From assembly GCA_033439685.1 (NCBI GenBank), contig JAUEDM010000008.1:1364001-1428000 (forward strand): a stretch of DNA of 64,000 nt, written 5' to 3'. The position numbers and the translations under genes were made by a program. The notes under the pieces were generated by a model that was given only the letters and a program-made list of their open reading frames with translations, was not told the DNA's origin and ran no database searches. Of this stretch, positions 54,401 to 64,000 are shown piece by piece; the stretch's first letter is position 1, and each line of letters opens with the position of its first letter. Source of the stretch: Apodospora peruviana (lineage: Eukaryota > Ascomycota > Sordariomycetes > Sordariales > Lasiosphaeriaceae).

Positions 54401-55313
54401 CTCGGTCGAACATTTTCGGGATCATACTTCCACTTCTGAGCGGTGGATGTTGATGGAATATCCTCCAACATCTTATCGACATCCATGTCTGCTTCCGTCT
54501 CGGAAGCTGGAGTAGGAGATGAAATGTTGGATCGCTTGCGTGGAGCTGTGGGGCGTGAAGCAGGTCGCTTTCTCTTCTTGGATTTTGAGGGAGCATCCGA
54601 GTCCTCCGATACCACGAAGTCGGCCATGTCATCTAGTCAGAAGGTCAGTATGGGGACTTGATCAGGCTCTGCTTTGCTTGTCATACCGTCTTCCTCCTCC
54701 TCAATGACGTTGCCTTCGGCCTCATAATCGTCCTCGTCATCTTCCGGAATCGTGGAGCGGGGACGGCGTTGACGGTTTCTCCTCGACTTCAACGCTGCGA
54801 ACACATCCTCGTCTTCTTCGTCACCGGATGACTCGGCATAGCTGACAACTTTCTTGACCTGTACGAATTGGGTTAGAAGGACGAACAGACCAAAGCCAAG
54901 AGGAACATTTTTGTGCATACCTTTCGGGACGGACTGCTTCCCATGATGGCGAGGGTCTTCGCATCGACAACCTGTTTAGCAGCGTTCGCGTCTCTGTTCT
55001 CTTGGGAGCTCAAAGGCCCAATTGCGTCGCTGCTCGGAACGGGGGTGGCGTTGGAGTTTTTGGGGAGCTTAAAGTTGGACTTGCTAGTCGTCTCCTTGAG
55101 GCATTGTGGTGACGTTTCCGTTTTGATCGATGGTGTCGCCCTGCTCGGTAGGGAGGAACTTGGGGCGCCGGAAGGTTTGGGTGTGGCCGCCCTAGAGAAG
55201 AAGCCGAGAATGCTCTGCTGCTTGCCCGTCGAGGGCGCCTGACCAGATTTCTTAGCTGTGGACGATGGTGTCCTCGCGGGCGTGCGCGCCACAGCTGCCA
55301 ATTTTTCGCCCAT
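51474..55313 (-). CDS. msh6: DNA mismatch repair protein Msh6, 1221 aa
   Basis: Four exons: 55313-54921, 54858-54687, 54632-52225 and 52166-51474, introns 54-62 nt, giving 1221 residues. It partners Msh2 (MutS-alpha) in the nucleus to recognise base mismatches and short loops. Features in order: a PCNA-binding PIP box at residues 32-39 (QQSILGFF), a long disordered Lys/Ser/acidic N-terminal region, the mismatch-reading Phe-Tyr-Glu (358-360) in KKGKFYELYEN, the connector and lever domains, the P-loop GANAAGKST (979-987), Walker B LVILDELGRGTS and the ATPase loop FFATHYHSLA. An internal ATG at 54627 would lose the PIP box; the longer model is preferred because the PIP box and exon joins are intact. 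It is divergent from the phosphatase gene. Confidence 0.97.
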
Positions 55314-56706
55314 CTTGCCACTCTCGCACTATCAGATAGAAATATCAAGAGCAATTGACCATATGAAAGTCGTGGTACAATTAAGTTAGGCGAGGCGGGA
55401 TAAGAATAGGAAAGAGTGGACTAGGACATGCAACCGGGGATTTGGATATGGGCAGGGCGGCAGAAGCCCGGGCACTTTAAGAGGAGACGCGAAGGTAAGC
55501 CTGGCAAGTCGCGTTCGCGACCGCGTCGAGACTTAAAGTGGCCCGTGGCCGCTAACAGTGGAGGGGCCCCGGAACGTGCACTAACACCCCAATTCCCCGC
55601 ATCAACGCGCTCGACTCTTCGCTTCAAAGACGGGAGTTCGAGCCTGGAACCACTGCAGTGAAGGTACATCTCAACAGAATTTTCACTTCACTCATCAAGA
55701 AGCCCTTCTCCAGTTAATTTTTTTTTTTGGGGGGGGGGATTCCATTCGAATTTACCTTTGGATTATGCGAGTCTGAAGCCGCTGGGGAATTATGACTGCT
55801 CGAATCTGTTAAAGCGATTCCCCGCTCAAACGACAGGTCTCAATCCTGGCTCGGGCGCACAGGAAAAAGCAAAGACCTAGAGTTTGCTCGACGCGTACCG
55901 GTAGTGCAAGCGCGACGGAGCGATGGGGTCGACATCATTTGACTGTTTCTTTCTCGACCATTGTTGTCCAGCATGTCCAGCATGTCCAGCAAAAAGCAAA
56001 CGGGCTAACGCACTCACTCAAAGCATTCGTGAGGCAAACCAATGTACAGCCATCGCCTGGATGACGGGTTATGTACCCCGTGGATGTCAGTCGCTGGGCC
56101 CGTTGAGGTCACATCATGGACTTGGCAGCAACATCAGGTCTTTGGCGACGTTGATACCGTTATTGCCAGAGCTGGGCTATCATTTTCTGCTGGCTTCTGG
56201 ACCAATACACACTATGGAGAACATCGCAACCTCGGCTTTTTGGGCTTTCTCCGGCTGCGCCGTCCGTTATAGCTCTTCGTACCCATTGTGGATTTGAAGG
56301 CCCATTGCGACCTTGTGCCAAGGAAACTGGGTTGGATGAGATCACTGATCTTCTTGCGGAGGTGACGGGAATGACGGGCGCGGCAGCTCTCGGGTGGGGA
56401 CTTGGTCCAGATGAGCACCCCGGCCCAATGACGACAGCTTTAAGCTTTTAGGGTGTCACCTCCCGCCTTGCACTTCAATGTTTTGTTTGTTCCTGGATCG
56501 TTGCTGTCCCTGTTTTCTTGGTCGTTGTCAACCAGTGACTGCAAGGTACCTACCTGCCTGGAATCTCACCGATAGTTGTTACAAGTATTCCGTACAAGAA
56601 CGCACCGCCAGACTTTAAAGATGGTCTCCGCTGCGTCTTCTGTCTCTCTCCCTCACTGCTAGGTGCTTCATAGTTTTTATTCTTAGTCGATAAAAGGCTG
56701 TTAATC
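55314..56706. other. Divergent intergenic region, 1.4 kb
   Basis: The promoters of MSH6 (left) and the phosphatase (right) should lie here. A T/G homopolymer junction sits at about 55718-55739, and a short tandem GTCCAGCAT repeat near 55967-55990. Open frames at 55923-56297 overlap on several frames and are unsupported. Confidence 0.5.
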
Positions 56707-58116
56707 ATGGCACTTCTTTATACTCTGCTTCTGCCCTTAGCATCTGCCTCAGCTCTCTACTCCTCATACAACTTCAATCCCCTCGAACATCTCGGTGGCG
56801 TTGCTCCCTATTTCGAGCCACAAGATCCGCCGACGTCTCCGGCAGCCCCGAGAGGATGTACAGCTGTCCGCGCCGCATACCTCTCCCGGCATGCGGCCAT
56901 TTACGCCAACGACTATGACTACGAAGAATACATCGAGCCATTCATCGAGAAATGGAAGAACCATACCGGGATGGACTGGACCAAGATCCCGGCCCTAAAC
57001 TTCCTTGCCGACTGGTCTCCGCCAATCTCAGAGGCGGAACTAGAAATACTCACCCGTGTGGGTAAACTCGAAGCGACACAACTAGGCGTCGACCTGTCAT
57101 TCAGATACCCAAACCTGCGCCTACCCCAGCGCATCTGGACATCGTCCGCTGAGCGGACCGCCAAATCCGCACAGGCACTCGTTCGGGGCTTTGAGCTGGA
57201 CGACAATATGATAAACGTCGTCGAGATTGACGAGGGCAAGCAGTCTGGGGCAGACAGCCTCACGCCATACAAGAGTTGCCCTGGCTACTCCTCTTCGGCC
57301 GGCTCGAAACAATCACGCAGTTACCTCGAGATCTTCACGAAGCCCATCGTGGCCAGGCTAAACGCCCTCGCGCCGGGCTTTGACTTCGAGGCCGACGACG
57401 TATACGGCATGATGGAGCTGTGCGGATACGAGTCCGTCATCCGGGGCAGCTCGCGTTTCTGCAGCTTGGACCTCTTCTCGCCTGACGACTGGCTGGCCTG
57501 GGAGTACACGGCCGACATCATGTACCACTACAATGTCGGCTATGGCAGCAACGTCGCCGGCGCGTTCGGGCTGCCCTGGCTCAACGCCAGCGCCCACCTG
57601 CTCATGTCGGCCAAGACTGAACAGGACCTGTACGTCAGCTTCACGCACCGCGAGTTGCCGCCGGCCGTCATCGTGGCCATGGGCCTCTTCAACAACTCCG
57701 ACTTTGGCGGCACCGCGGATCGGATCAACAACACCATGCCGCTCGACCGCATCAACCAGCGCCGGGCGTGGAAGAGCTCGCACATCCTGCCGTTCCTGGG
57801 AAACATTGCCATCGAGAGGCTGGACTGCGCCGACAGTTATGGGTTTGAGGACGGCGAGTACTACCGCGTGCTGGTGAACAGCGCGCCGCAGGAGCTTCCG
57901 GACTGCACAGACGGGCCTGGCACGAGCTGTTCGCGACAGGGGTTTGAGACGTACCTGAAGGATAGGCTGGCGGTATTTGGCGGGTTTTCAGAGCGGTGCG
58001 GGGTGGACTATGATAACTCGACGGATGTCTTGACGATTTATACGGACCCAAAGGTTGGAAACGGGACGACGGTGGGAAAGAGGTCTCTGTGGGAGAATGG
58101 CCGAGGTCATCAGTGA
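56707..58116 (+). CDS. Secreted histidine-phosphatase-like protein, 469 aa
   Basis: An intronless frame of 469 residues. A signal peptide (MALLYTLLLPLASASA) precedes a histidine-phosphatase fold. Recognisable parts are the catalytic-site analogue LSRHAAIYAND (Arg61-His62), the SSAERT strand (Arg150), several Cys pairs, and THRELPPA (His314-Arg315-Glu316). Canonical acid phosphatases and phytases have RHGxRxP and a C-terminal HD; here the Gly and second Arg of RHGxRxP are Ala and Ile, and HD is HRE, reminiscent of the HAE signature of multiple inositol-polyphosphate phosphatases. The family is common in fungi, annotated as acid phosphatase or phytase. Activity is uncertain because of these changes, but the core Arg-His-...-Arg-...-His-Glu set is kept. 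Several NxS/T sites suggest glycosylation. Confidence 0.87.
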   Translation: MALLYTLLLPLASASALYSSYNFNPLEHLGGVAPYFEPQDPPTSPAAPRGCTAVRAAYLSRHAAIYANDYDYEEYIEPFIEKWKNHTGMDWTKIPALNFLADWSPPISEAELEILTRVGKLEATQLGVDLSFRYPNLRLPQRIWTSSAERTAKSAQALVRGFELDDNMINVVEIDEGKQSGADSLTPYKSCPGYSSSAGSKQSRSYLEIFTKPIVARLNALAPGFDFEADDVYGMMELCGYESVIRGSSRFCSLDLFSPDDWLAWEYTADIMYHYNVGYGSNVAGAFGLPWLNASAHLLMSAKTEQDLYVSFTHRELPPAVIVAMGLFNNSDFGGTADRINNTMPLDRINQRRAWKSSHILPFLGNIAIERLDCADSYGFEDGEYYRVLVNSAPQELPDCTDGPGTSCSRQGFETYLKDRLAVFGGFSERCGVDYDNSTDVLTIYTDPKVGNGTTVGKRSLWENGRGHQ

Positions 58117-59192
58117 ACTCTTCGCTTTCGTGAGAGACTGCGCAAAGGATGGTAAAAAGGGCTATCCTGGTTCTAAGATATTTCCCCCTTCTGCCATTTG
58201 AGCCACGACAGTGGTGATTGGCGCGAAAACAGAGCGGAGTTGGGTATAATCAGGGGGTTTTGTCGACGGTGTGTGCGAATGGTTGACAGGAGTCTTCCAG
58301 GTTGTTAATGTATAATTGTGTGGTGTACGTCCGTAAGTTGGAGGTTCCTTGCCATTGATGTCCTTTTTTTCTTTTCAAATACCCATAGAAGTGCCTCTAG
58401 CCAAGGCGGGAGAAGCCAATCGGCTTTGACAGAGAGTCGGGTAAATCGGCCAAGAGGGATGGCACACTGCCATCGATCCATAGCTTATCTGCTTTTGGTT
58501 GCCCGGTCGGTGCCGTTTCTAGCCTGCAAAAAATGCAACCAATGTTGAAGTGTCGTGGGTGTCTTGCCCTGGTTGGTACCGTATCTCACCTTGTTGTCTG
58601 TGTGTTTGGTGAACTCTTGAACGGCGAAACATTTTCTCGGGCACTGGAAACAAAGATATTAGTAGTGAGGGATGACACCAATCTATCGGCTTGGAACCGC
58701 AGCTATGACATGACCGGCTGCTAAAAGTCTCGTCGAATTGTCGTTATCGTTGAAGTCTGACATTTGTTCGGTGTTCGGGGAGAAGAAAAGTGTAAGGGAC
58801 CTAGATGAGGTCGGGTTCACGACTGCCCGTCAATTGGAAACTGTCGGCGCCAGTCGGGGCTATCGGACGGGCGGTTCCGGTGGCGTTTTGTGGGGCGGAA
58901 GGCCTGCCGTGTTGTGCCTTGGGGCTGCGATCACTGCCCTGGACTGCACTGACACCCGACTGAGATGTGTTCAGTCAGCACTCACTCCTCACTAACCGGA
59001 ACTGATGAGACGGTTCCAGGTTCCGGTAGACCGCTCTCCGTCCAACCCCACACCTGGAACATTGAACAACAACACCAACAAGCCAAAGCTTCAACAGCAG
59101 GAAAGAACGTCAGGATCTGGGAATTGAAGGGCGAGAGAGAGCAAGGACGACGACGACGGGCGAGCGTCCGCAGTCGTCCCCGTTTTATTGCA
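58117..59192. other. Intergenic region, 1.1 kb
   Basis: Promoter and leader of the zinc-cluster gene. Frames at 58318-58995 are unsupported. The last 150 bases are A/C/G-rich leader-like sequence with CAACAAC repeats. Confidence 0.5.
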
Positions 59193-61958
59193 ATGGACCG
59201 AAAAGATGTCGCCGTGTCCGCGTCCCCCTCCAACAACCTCAACGGCGTGCGCGAATCACTCAAGGACCACAACAGTCGCAGGGCTGCTGCCTGTCTCGTC
59301 TGCAGGCGCTCCAAGATCAAGTGCGAGAAGGGCCGCGCCCAGAATGACGACCGGTGCCAACGATGTCTCCAGTTGGGCGTGCAGTGTGTGCGCCCCGACT
59401 TTCACGTAGGCCGCCGGAAGGGCGTCAAAAAGCATGTCGATCCTGGTTTCATCTCACTCTCCCGGCTTTCATTTATCATCTTGCTAACTATGAAGTTTAG
59501 CAAACGAACTGGACTGGAGAAGGCGCTACATCAGGTAGAGCAAGCCGTTCGGCGGTCTGGACCCGGCGCACAGGGCGAAGCAGCCAAGGTCGTCTCGGAG
59601 CTCAAGGCTTTGCTGGGATCCCGTCCGGACAGCTCCCTGGAAGATCACCAGCAGTCTTCCCGTGGTGGTGGCCACAACCGGCAGTCGTCAGGCCGTAGTG
59701 ATATGCTGCTGCCCGATGCCTCTTCCGATCCGGGCGACAGTTCCGGTTCCGAGATGGATGCCATGAGTATACCTCAGGAGTCCACGCCCTCTCAGAGCCA
59801 CGTTGCTGCAGAAGAGAGTCTTGCCGTCGACGATGCCGAGAACCCCTTGCAGCTACTAGCGCGAGCATCCGACCTGCACGTCTCACCCAAGGCCGGAAAC
59901 GAACATCCGGCTGCTGAAGCTATGTCCCACCAACGAGCTCGCTTGGCCAAGCAGAACGACAAGATATCAGAAGTAGAAAAGTTCTTCCAACTCACCCAGT
60001 TCAGTCTCGACATTGGGCCCGATCTGGATCCGATCGACCTAGGGTTAGTTTCTACGGAAGAAGCGGATTCTCTGTTTGCCTTGTAAGTATTGCCATACCT
60101 CAGCTTCTCGGTATTTTCACTGATAATCCGGCAACCCGAAAAGTTTCCATCAGAATCTTGCCCACACACGTTGGGGCTTGGATCCGGTCCTGTACACTGC
60201 CGCCTTCACGCGCTCTAGGTCTGTGTTTCTGTTCACCTCTATCTGCGCAGCAGCAGCTCTGTTCATGCCGTCGGCCTCGGCTTTGTCGCGGAGGTTGTCC
60301 AACCACTGCAAAACGCTGGTAAATCGCATCATGGTCGACCGATATCGGTCAGTAGAAATAGTCCTTGCCTTCATGGTTAATGTTCCATGGATGTTTCCGG
60401 GGAAGCATTCCACCGATGACGAGACTTGCTGGTACGTCTCGATGGCAACGACCATGGCGCTGGATTTATCGCTACACAAGATCCTGTTCCCCGTAACCTC
60501 CATCAGGGACAGCCTCCGTGGGGCCATCGCTCGTGCCGATTGTGTCGATCCCAAAGTCGCGCTTTCACTGGACGGATTTGGAGATGTCGATCCCGATTCC
60601 GAGTATGGGCGTCGACTTTTGCGCCGGAGAGAGCGGTGCTGGATTGCTCTGTTTGTTCTTGAACGAGGGTATGTGATATTGCTGATAAACTGCTGCGAAG
60701 AGATCTGACGCTGTTGGGCTTTCTAGAATGTGCCTTGCGCGTGGACGGAGCTATACTGTCCCTCTCACCCCAATTTTGAAGGGCTGTGATCAGTGGCACC
60801 TGTCTCCGATTTCTGATACGATGGACGGGCATCTGGTCTCCATGGCAGTTTTACGGAGAGATTTGGTAAGCTGGCAAAACTCGGGACCTCCTCGACAGTT
60901 ACTAAGGCAGGATTTCAGGACGAGCTATTTAGGTCCATCAGAGCAATCTGTGACGGATCCCGTGAGACCTTGGCGGATGGTGGAATCATCGCTCAGTCGT
61001 GGGTTTTGTTTCCGATCCTGCCGATATCGTAAGGGTCGCTGACGGGTAGCTAGGATACAAATCACCGTCGACAAATTCTTTGACGAGTGGCATGCCAAAT
61101 GGGGCATATCTATCGGTACTGGACTGCGTAAGTCAAATCGGTGTATTTTCGGCAGCAGAAACTACCCGGTATCTGGACACTGACTTTGTTCCAGAGCACC
61201 GACTTCCCCCGTACGTGCAAATTCTGGTCACGCATACTCGGTTGTCCATCTACAGCAGCGTAATCAACCACCCGACGGCGCCAACAGAAGTCCGGCATTT
61301 CTTCCACGCGGCTGGTCTGTCGTCTGCACTCAACGTCATGCGCGCTGCGATCCAAGGCGAAGGACAACTCTCCAGCATGCCAAACAACACGGCCATCATG
61401 ATCTCGTTCGCCGCCTGCTTCGCCCTGCGCCTCAGCGGTCAGCTCGCAGGCAACTCTAACCTTGCGCCGAGCGTTAGAACCTTGATAGGAGAGACTGCCG
61501 AGGTTCTCGAGCGGATTGGGTCTACGACAAAGCATCGCAACGGCATATCCACGCTGTACGGGAAGTACCTCAAGAATATTGTCAAAAAGGCGGCATCGTC
61601 GGCAGAGACCAACCCGAATAATAGCAGGCCGCGAACTCTGACAGATGCCATGTCCTCCGCGTCGCATCGCGCAGCGATAGCCTATCAACGGGGCAGCGGC
61701 AATCACAATCACAACACGCAACCCAATTTCAGTAGTGTCTCCGACACGATGGCCGGTGGTGCGCCGGTATCGAGTTTCCTAGAGCCGTCGATCTGGACCG
61801 AGCCGATCCAGTTCTCGTCCATGTCGGACGACCAGATTGTTGAAGCGTTAAGCAGAGTCAACAACGCGTTCGATCCGGCCTTGAGCATGTACCCATGGGA
61901 CGACGCTGCCGCGCTGGACTGGCTCAATTGGTCTAATCTACCAGAATTTGGATCTTGA
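59193..61958 (+). CDS. Zn2Cys6 transcription factor, 800 aa
   Basis: Seven exons: 59193-59431, 59501-60082, 60144-60668, 60727-60865, 60919-60998, 61054-61127 and 61195-61958, giving 800 residues. The zinc cluster is Cys34-x2-Cys37-x6-Cys44-x10-Cys55-x2-Cys58-x6-Cys65 (CLVCRRSKIKC...CQRCLQLGVQC), followed by a basic linker and a GLEKALHQVEQAV dimerisation helix. The middle homology domain is clear: FLFTSICAAAALF, DRYRSVEIVLAFMVNVPW, RRLLRRRERCWIALFVLERG, CLARGRSYTVP. Intron 1 is best read as GC-AG (59432-59500), because it restores VKNKRTGLEKAL; leaving it unspliced also stays open. The target genes are unknown. Its stop is 16 bp from that of the carrier gene. Confidence 0.88.
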
Positions 61959-61974
61959 ATAATTTGAGTAAAGG

Positions 61975-63674
61975 TCAAGCTACTGCTGCTCGGACCGCAG
62001 ACGACGGTGATGACGCAGGAAGCTGTACCAGTTCTTGCAGCTTCTCCATGAACACGAAGGTCAAAACAGTATGTGGCCTGATTTTTTCAGTCTGTCAGTC
62101 TTTTCTCTGTCAAAAGGATGGGAGTAACTGACGTTAACCGTAGCCAGGCAGGAGTCCATCCCTTCATGAGGAACCACGGCCCTTCGGAGGCCAGTCCGGC
62201 TCGGATTACTTGCGACAACTACAGAAGAGTGTGTATGTCAGACGGCGTCTCCAAAAAAGCAACGGTGGTTTGTGTTTGTATGGATGGTCATACACTTGAG
62301 CCTCCCTTGCCGGACGCGCTGCTCTGTATGCGACTCTTGAGAACATCGGCCGGAGCGCAGGCTGTCGTCGCCACCGTGCCGGCGAAGAGCGAAGCGAGGG
62401 CATGTGTGCGGATGTCATCTTGCAGCGAGGTGCGTGCGAGGATGGTTCGTTTCGCAGCGGCGTACCTGTTGTTGTCCAAAGTCAACGACAGCCGAGCTTG
62501 TCAAGATGCTATTGTGGCGATCCTGATGGGAAAGAGAACTTGGGTTATTACTCACGGTGCTATTTGAGATACGTCTGTTTATATTTTTCGGTCTCGTAAG
62601 TTGCTTTTGTCAACGTATTGAGGGGTGGGAGATGGTGGTCCCTTACTCATCAAAACACTTCTGACCACATTCGCAGACAGGCCCCTGCCGAACACTTTTA
62701 CTCCTTCTTGCTTCCATATCTGATATAAACCGACGGCAGCGTTGGGGTAGTGGAAGCGTTCAGAAGCAGGTTTGGCGCCGTCGGCGCACATTCGGACGAG
62801 GACGACCTACGTTTTTGGGTTATTGTTCGTTACATGTAGGCAAACAAAACACAACGTGGGGTCATTTGTCTGGGAGGATGTACCTCGGTTGGATTTCCGA
62901 CCATGCCGGCCAGACCGCCTGCCAGGCCGGCACAGGCAATGGTTGCCGGGGCTGAGAGGGGCTGCTTGGTAGCCCCGGGTTGTTGTTGTGTTATTTTTCG
63001 GGTCAGAAAGTTGTATAAGCCGAAGCGGGCGGTCGAATAGGTGGATTGTCGGAGGACGGAGGCGGAGAGGCCGGACCAGAGGGATGAGATTCCTGTTTAG
63101 GTTCGGTCATTTTGGGTTCGTTCGTATGTATGTTTATGGTTTTTGTTGTTGGTTCAGAAAGGGGTAAAAGGCTTACCATCGCGAACGGCGAATCTGTATA
63201 ATGTCGAGAGCATGGATGTTCGGGATTGGAGGACTTGCATTCGACTAGAGAGAGTATTTGGTTTAGTTGGGAGGTTGGTTTAAGACGAGAGCTTGTTTTG
63301 GTTTGCCAAGTGTGGACATACTATTTGGTCTGGTCTATGGGATGGGCTGTGCGTGAGTCAGTCGGTTAGTGTTTTTTGTTGTTGTTTTTTGGTCCCTTGT
63401 TCGATACCATCTTGTGTTGTTGGCGTGTTTCTTTAGTCTGAAAATAGGGGTTTTGTTTGTGTTGTGACTTGGAGAGAGGGAGTACAAGACTTACTGAAGC
63501 AAACGGCGAAAGAGGCAGCGGCTCCACTGGAGTTGGGGGAAAGCTTCGGTGTTAGTGATATCTTATTTCTAGGAGAAGGTATGGGCGTAAAACAATACTG
63601 GTAGCTGGCGTAGATTGCACTCACCCTAGCCAGAACGGTTGTTTGGCTGCCCCTGGTCCATTTGTGGTTGACAT
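61975..63674 (-). CDS. dic1: Mitochondrial dicarboxylate carrier, 307 aa
   Basis: Ten exons: 63674-63625, 63526-63495, 63346-63322, 63244-63177, 63092-62884, 62806-62647, 62574-62556, 62465-62294, 62218-62133 and 62077-61975. Every junction closes the frame, giving 307 residues. This is a three-repeat mitochondrial carrier. Repeat 1 has PIDQTK (30-35), repeat 2 NPTEVVLVRM, repeat 3 APADVLKSRI; WSGLSASVLRQSTYSTARFGLY and FLMKGWTPAWLRLTPHTVLTF follow the DIC1 pattern. It should exchange malate or succinate for phosphate across the inner membrane. One 19-nt exon and one 25-nt exon are present, so the gene is invisible as long ORFs. The donor of the last intron (GTCAGT) is weaker but keeps the family LTPHTVL motif. 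Confidence 0.93.
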
Positions 63675-64000
63675 GACGCTGGCGTTACTAAAGCCGTCTT
63701 GTATTATTTCCCTGTGATCCTTCTGTCTTCTCGTCCCTTCGTCTTTTGTCGAAATCCCGGCGTACACCATGCGCGTTCTAAGAAGAGGGTCTGCGAAAGT
63801 TCGGTCGGCTGGGTGTTGTGACGGGATAGCTATCGCACCGGATAAAGCTTGGTTAGGGGCGTGTGAGGTAGCAAGGAGATTGAGCGAGCCCCTTTCAGTC
63901 CTGACCACAGCTTCCCGATGGTCTCTACCGTGACAGAACAAAGACAGCACAGAGAAGAAAAAGAAGCTTGAAAGGAGGAAGATAAAATTCACTTCAGGTT
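63675..64000. promoter_or_regulatory. Upstream region of the carrier gene
   Basis: This is the presumed promoter and leader of the minus-strand carrier, running off the window. A minus-strand frame of about 120 codons overlaps it but is not supported. Confidence 0.4.

Noticed and set aside
55600..55670. Possible tRNA around GTTCGAGCC (B-box-like)
   Set aside because: The five-base stems beside the loop do not pair and no A box lies upstream.
1..64000. CRISPR array, intact transposon or viral insertion
   Set aside because: No regularly spaced repeats, no transposase or reverse-transcriptase frames and no terminal repeats were seen.

Overview
The window reads as nuclear DNA of a filamentous ascomycete, most likely a Sordariomycete. 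Genes carry short GT-AG introns (about 50-130 nt) with CTAAC-like branch sites. Fungal-only families are present (Clr5, 2EXR, Zn2Cys6, an HSP30-type opsin-related protein, a GPI-anchored secreted protein), there is an intron-bearing tRNA-Tyr, and intergenic spacers are long. The species cannot be fixed from the sequence. I saw no intact transposon, CRISPR array, rRNA gene or viral insertion.

Layout. 0-13 kb: a tRNA-Tyr, then an accessory-looking arm in which three genes are broken by frameshifts or stops (2.6-3.6, 9.2-10.2 and 10.6-12.6 kb), interleaved with intact genes: a GPI-anchored protein, a small mitochondrial-type membrane protein, a short-chain dehydrogenase (SDR), and a two-exon membrane protein (12634-13099) built from short open stretches. 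13-20 kb: an atypical SDR, the PHO85-type cyclin-dependent kinase and a Clr5-domain protein. 20.4-28.1 kb: a 7.7-kb stretch with no recognisable gene. 28-38 kb: a coiled-coil protein resembling Atg28, pyruvate kinase, the mitophagy/mitochondrial-fission factor mitofissin (ATG44, four short exons), a membrane-anchored SDR and an opsin-related protein. 40-51 kb: a 2EXR protein, two secreted proteins and a medium-chain reductase. 51-64 kb: MSH6, a divergent secreted histidine phosphatase, a seven-exon Zn2Cys6 transcription factor, and a ten-exon mitochondrial dicarboxylate carrier that ends 16 bp from the factor's stop codon.

There is no obvious biosynthetic cluster. The housekeeping genes (kinase, pyruvate kinase, MSH6, carrier) act in nutrient signalling, glycolysis, mismatch repair and mitochondrial transport. 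Pyruvate kinase and mitofissin share one divergent intergenic region. Intron-exon joins were worked out by eye from splice signals, reading-frame closure and family similarity recalled from memory; no search was run.
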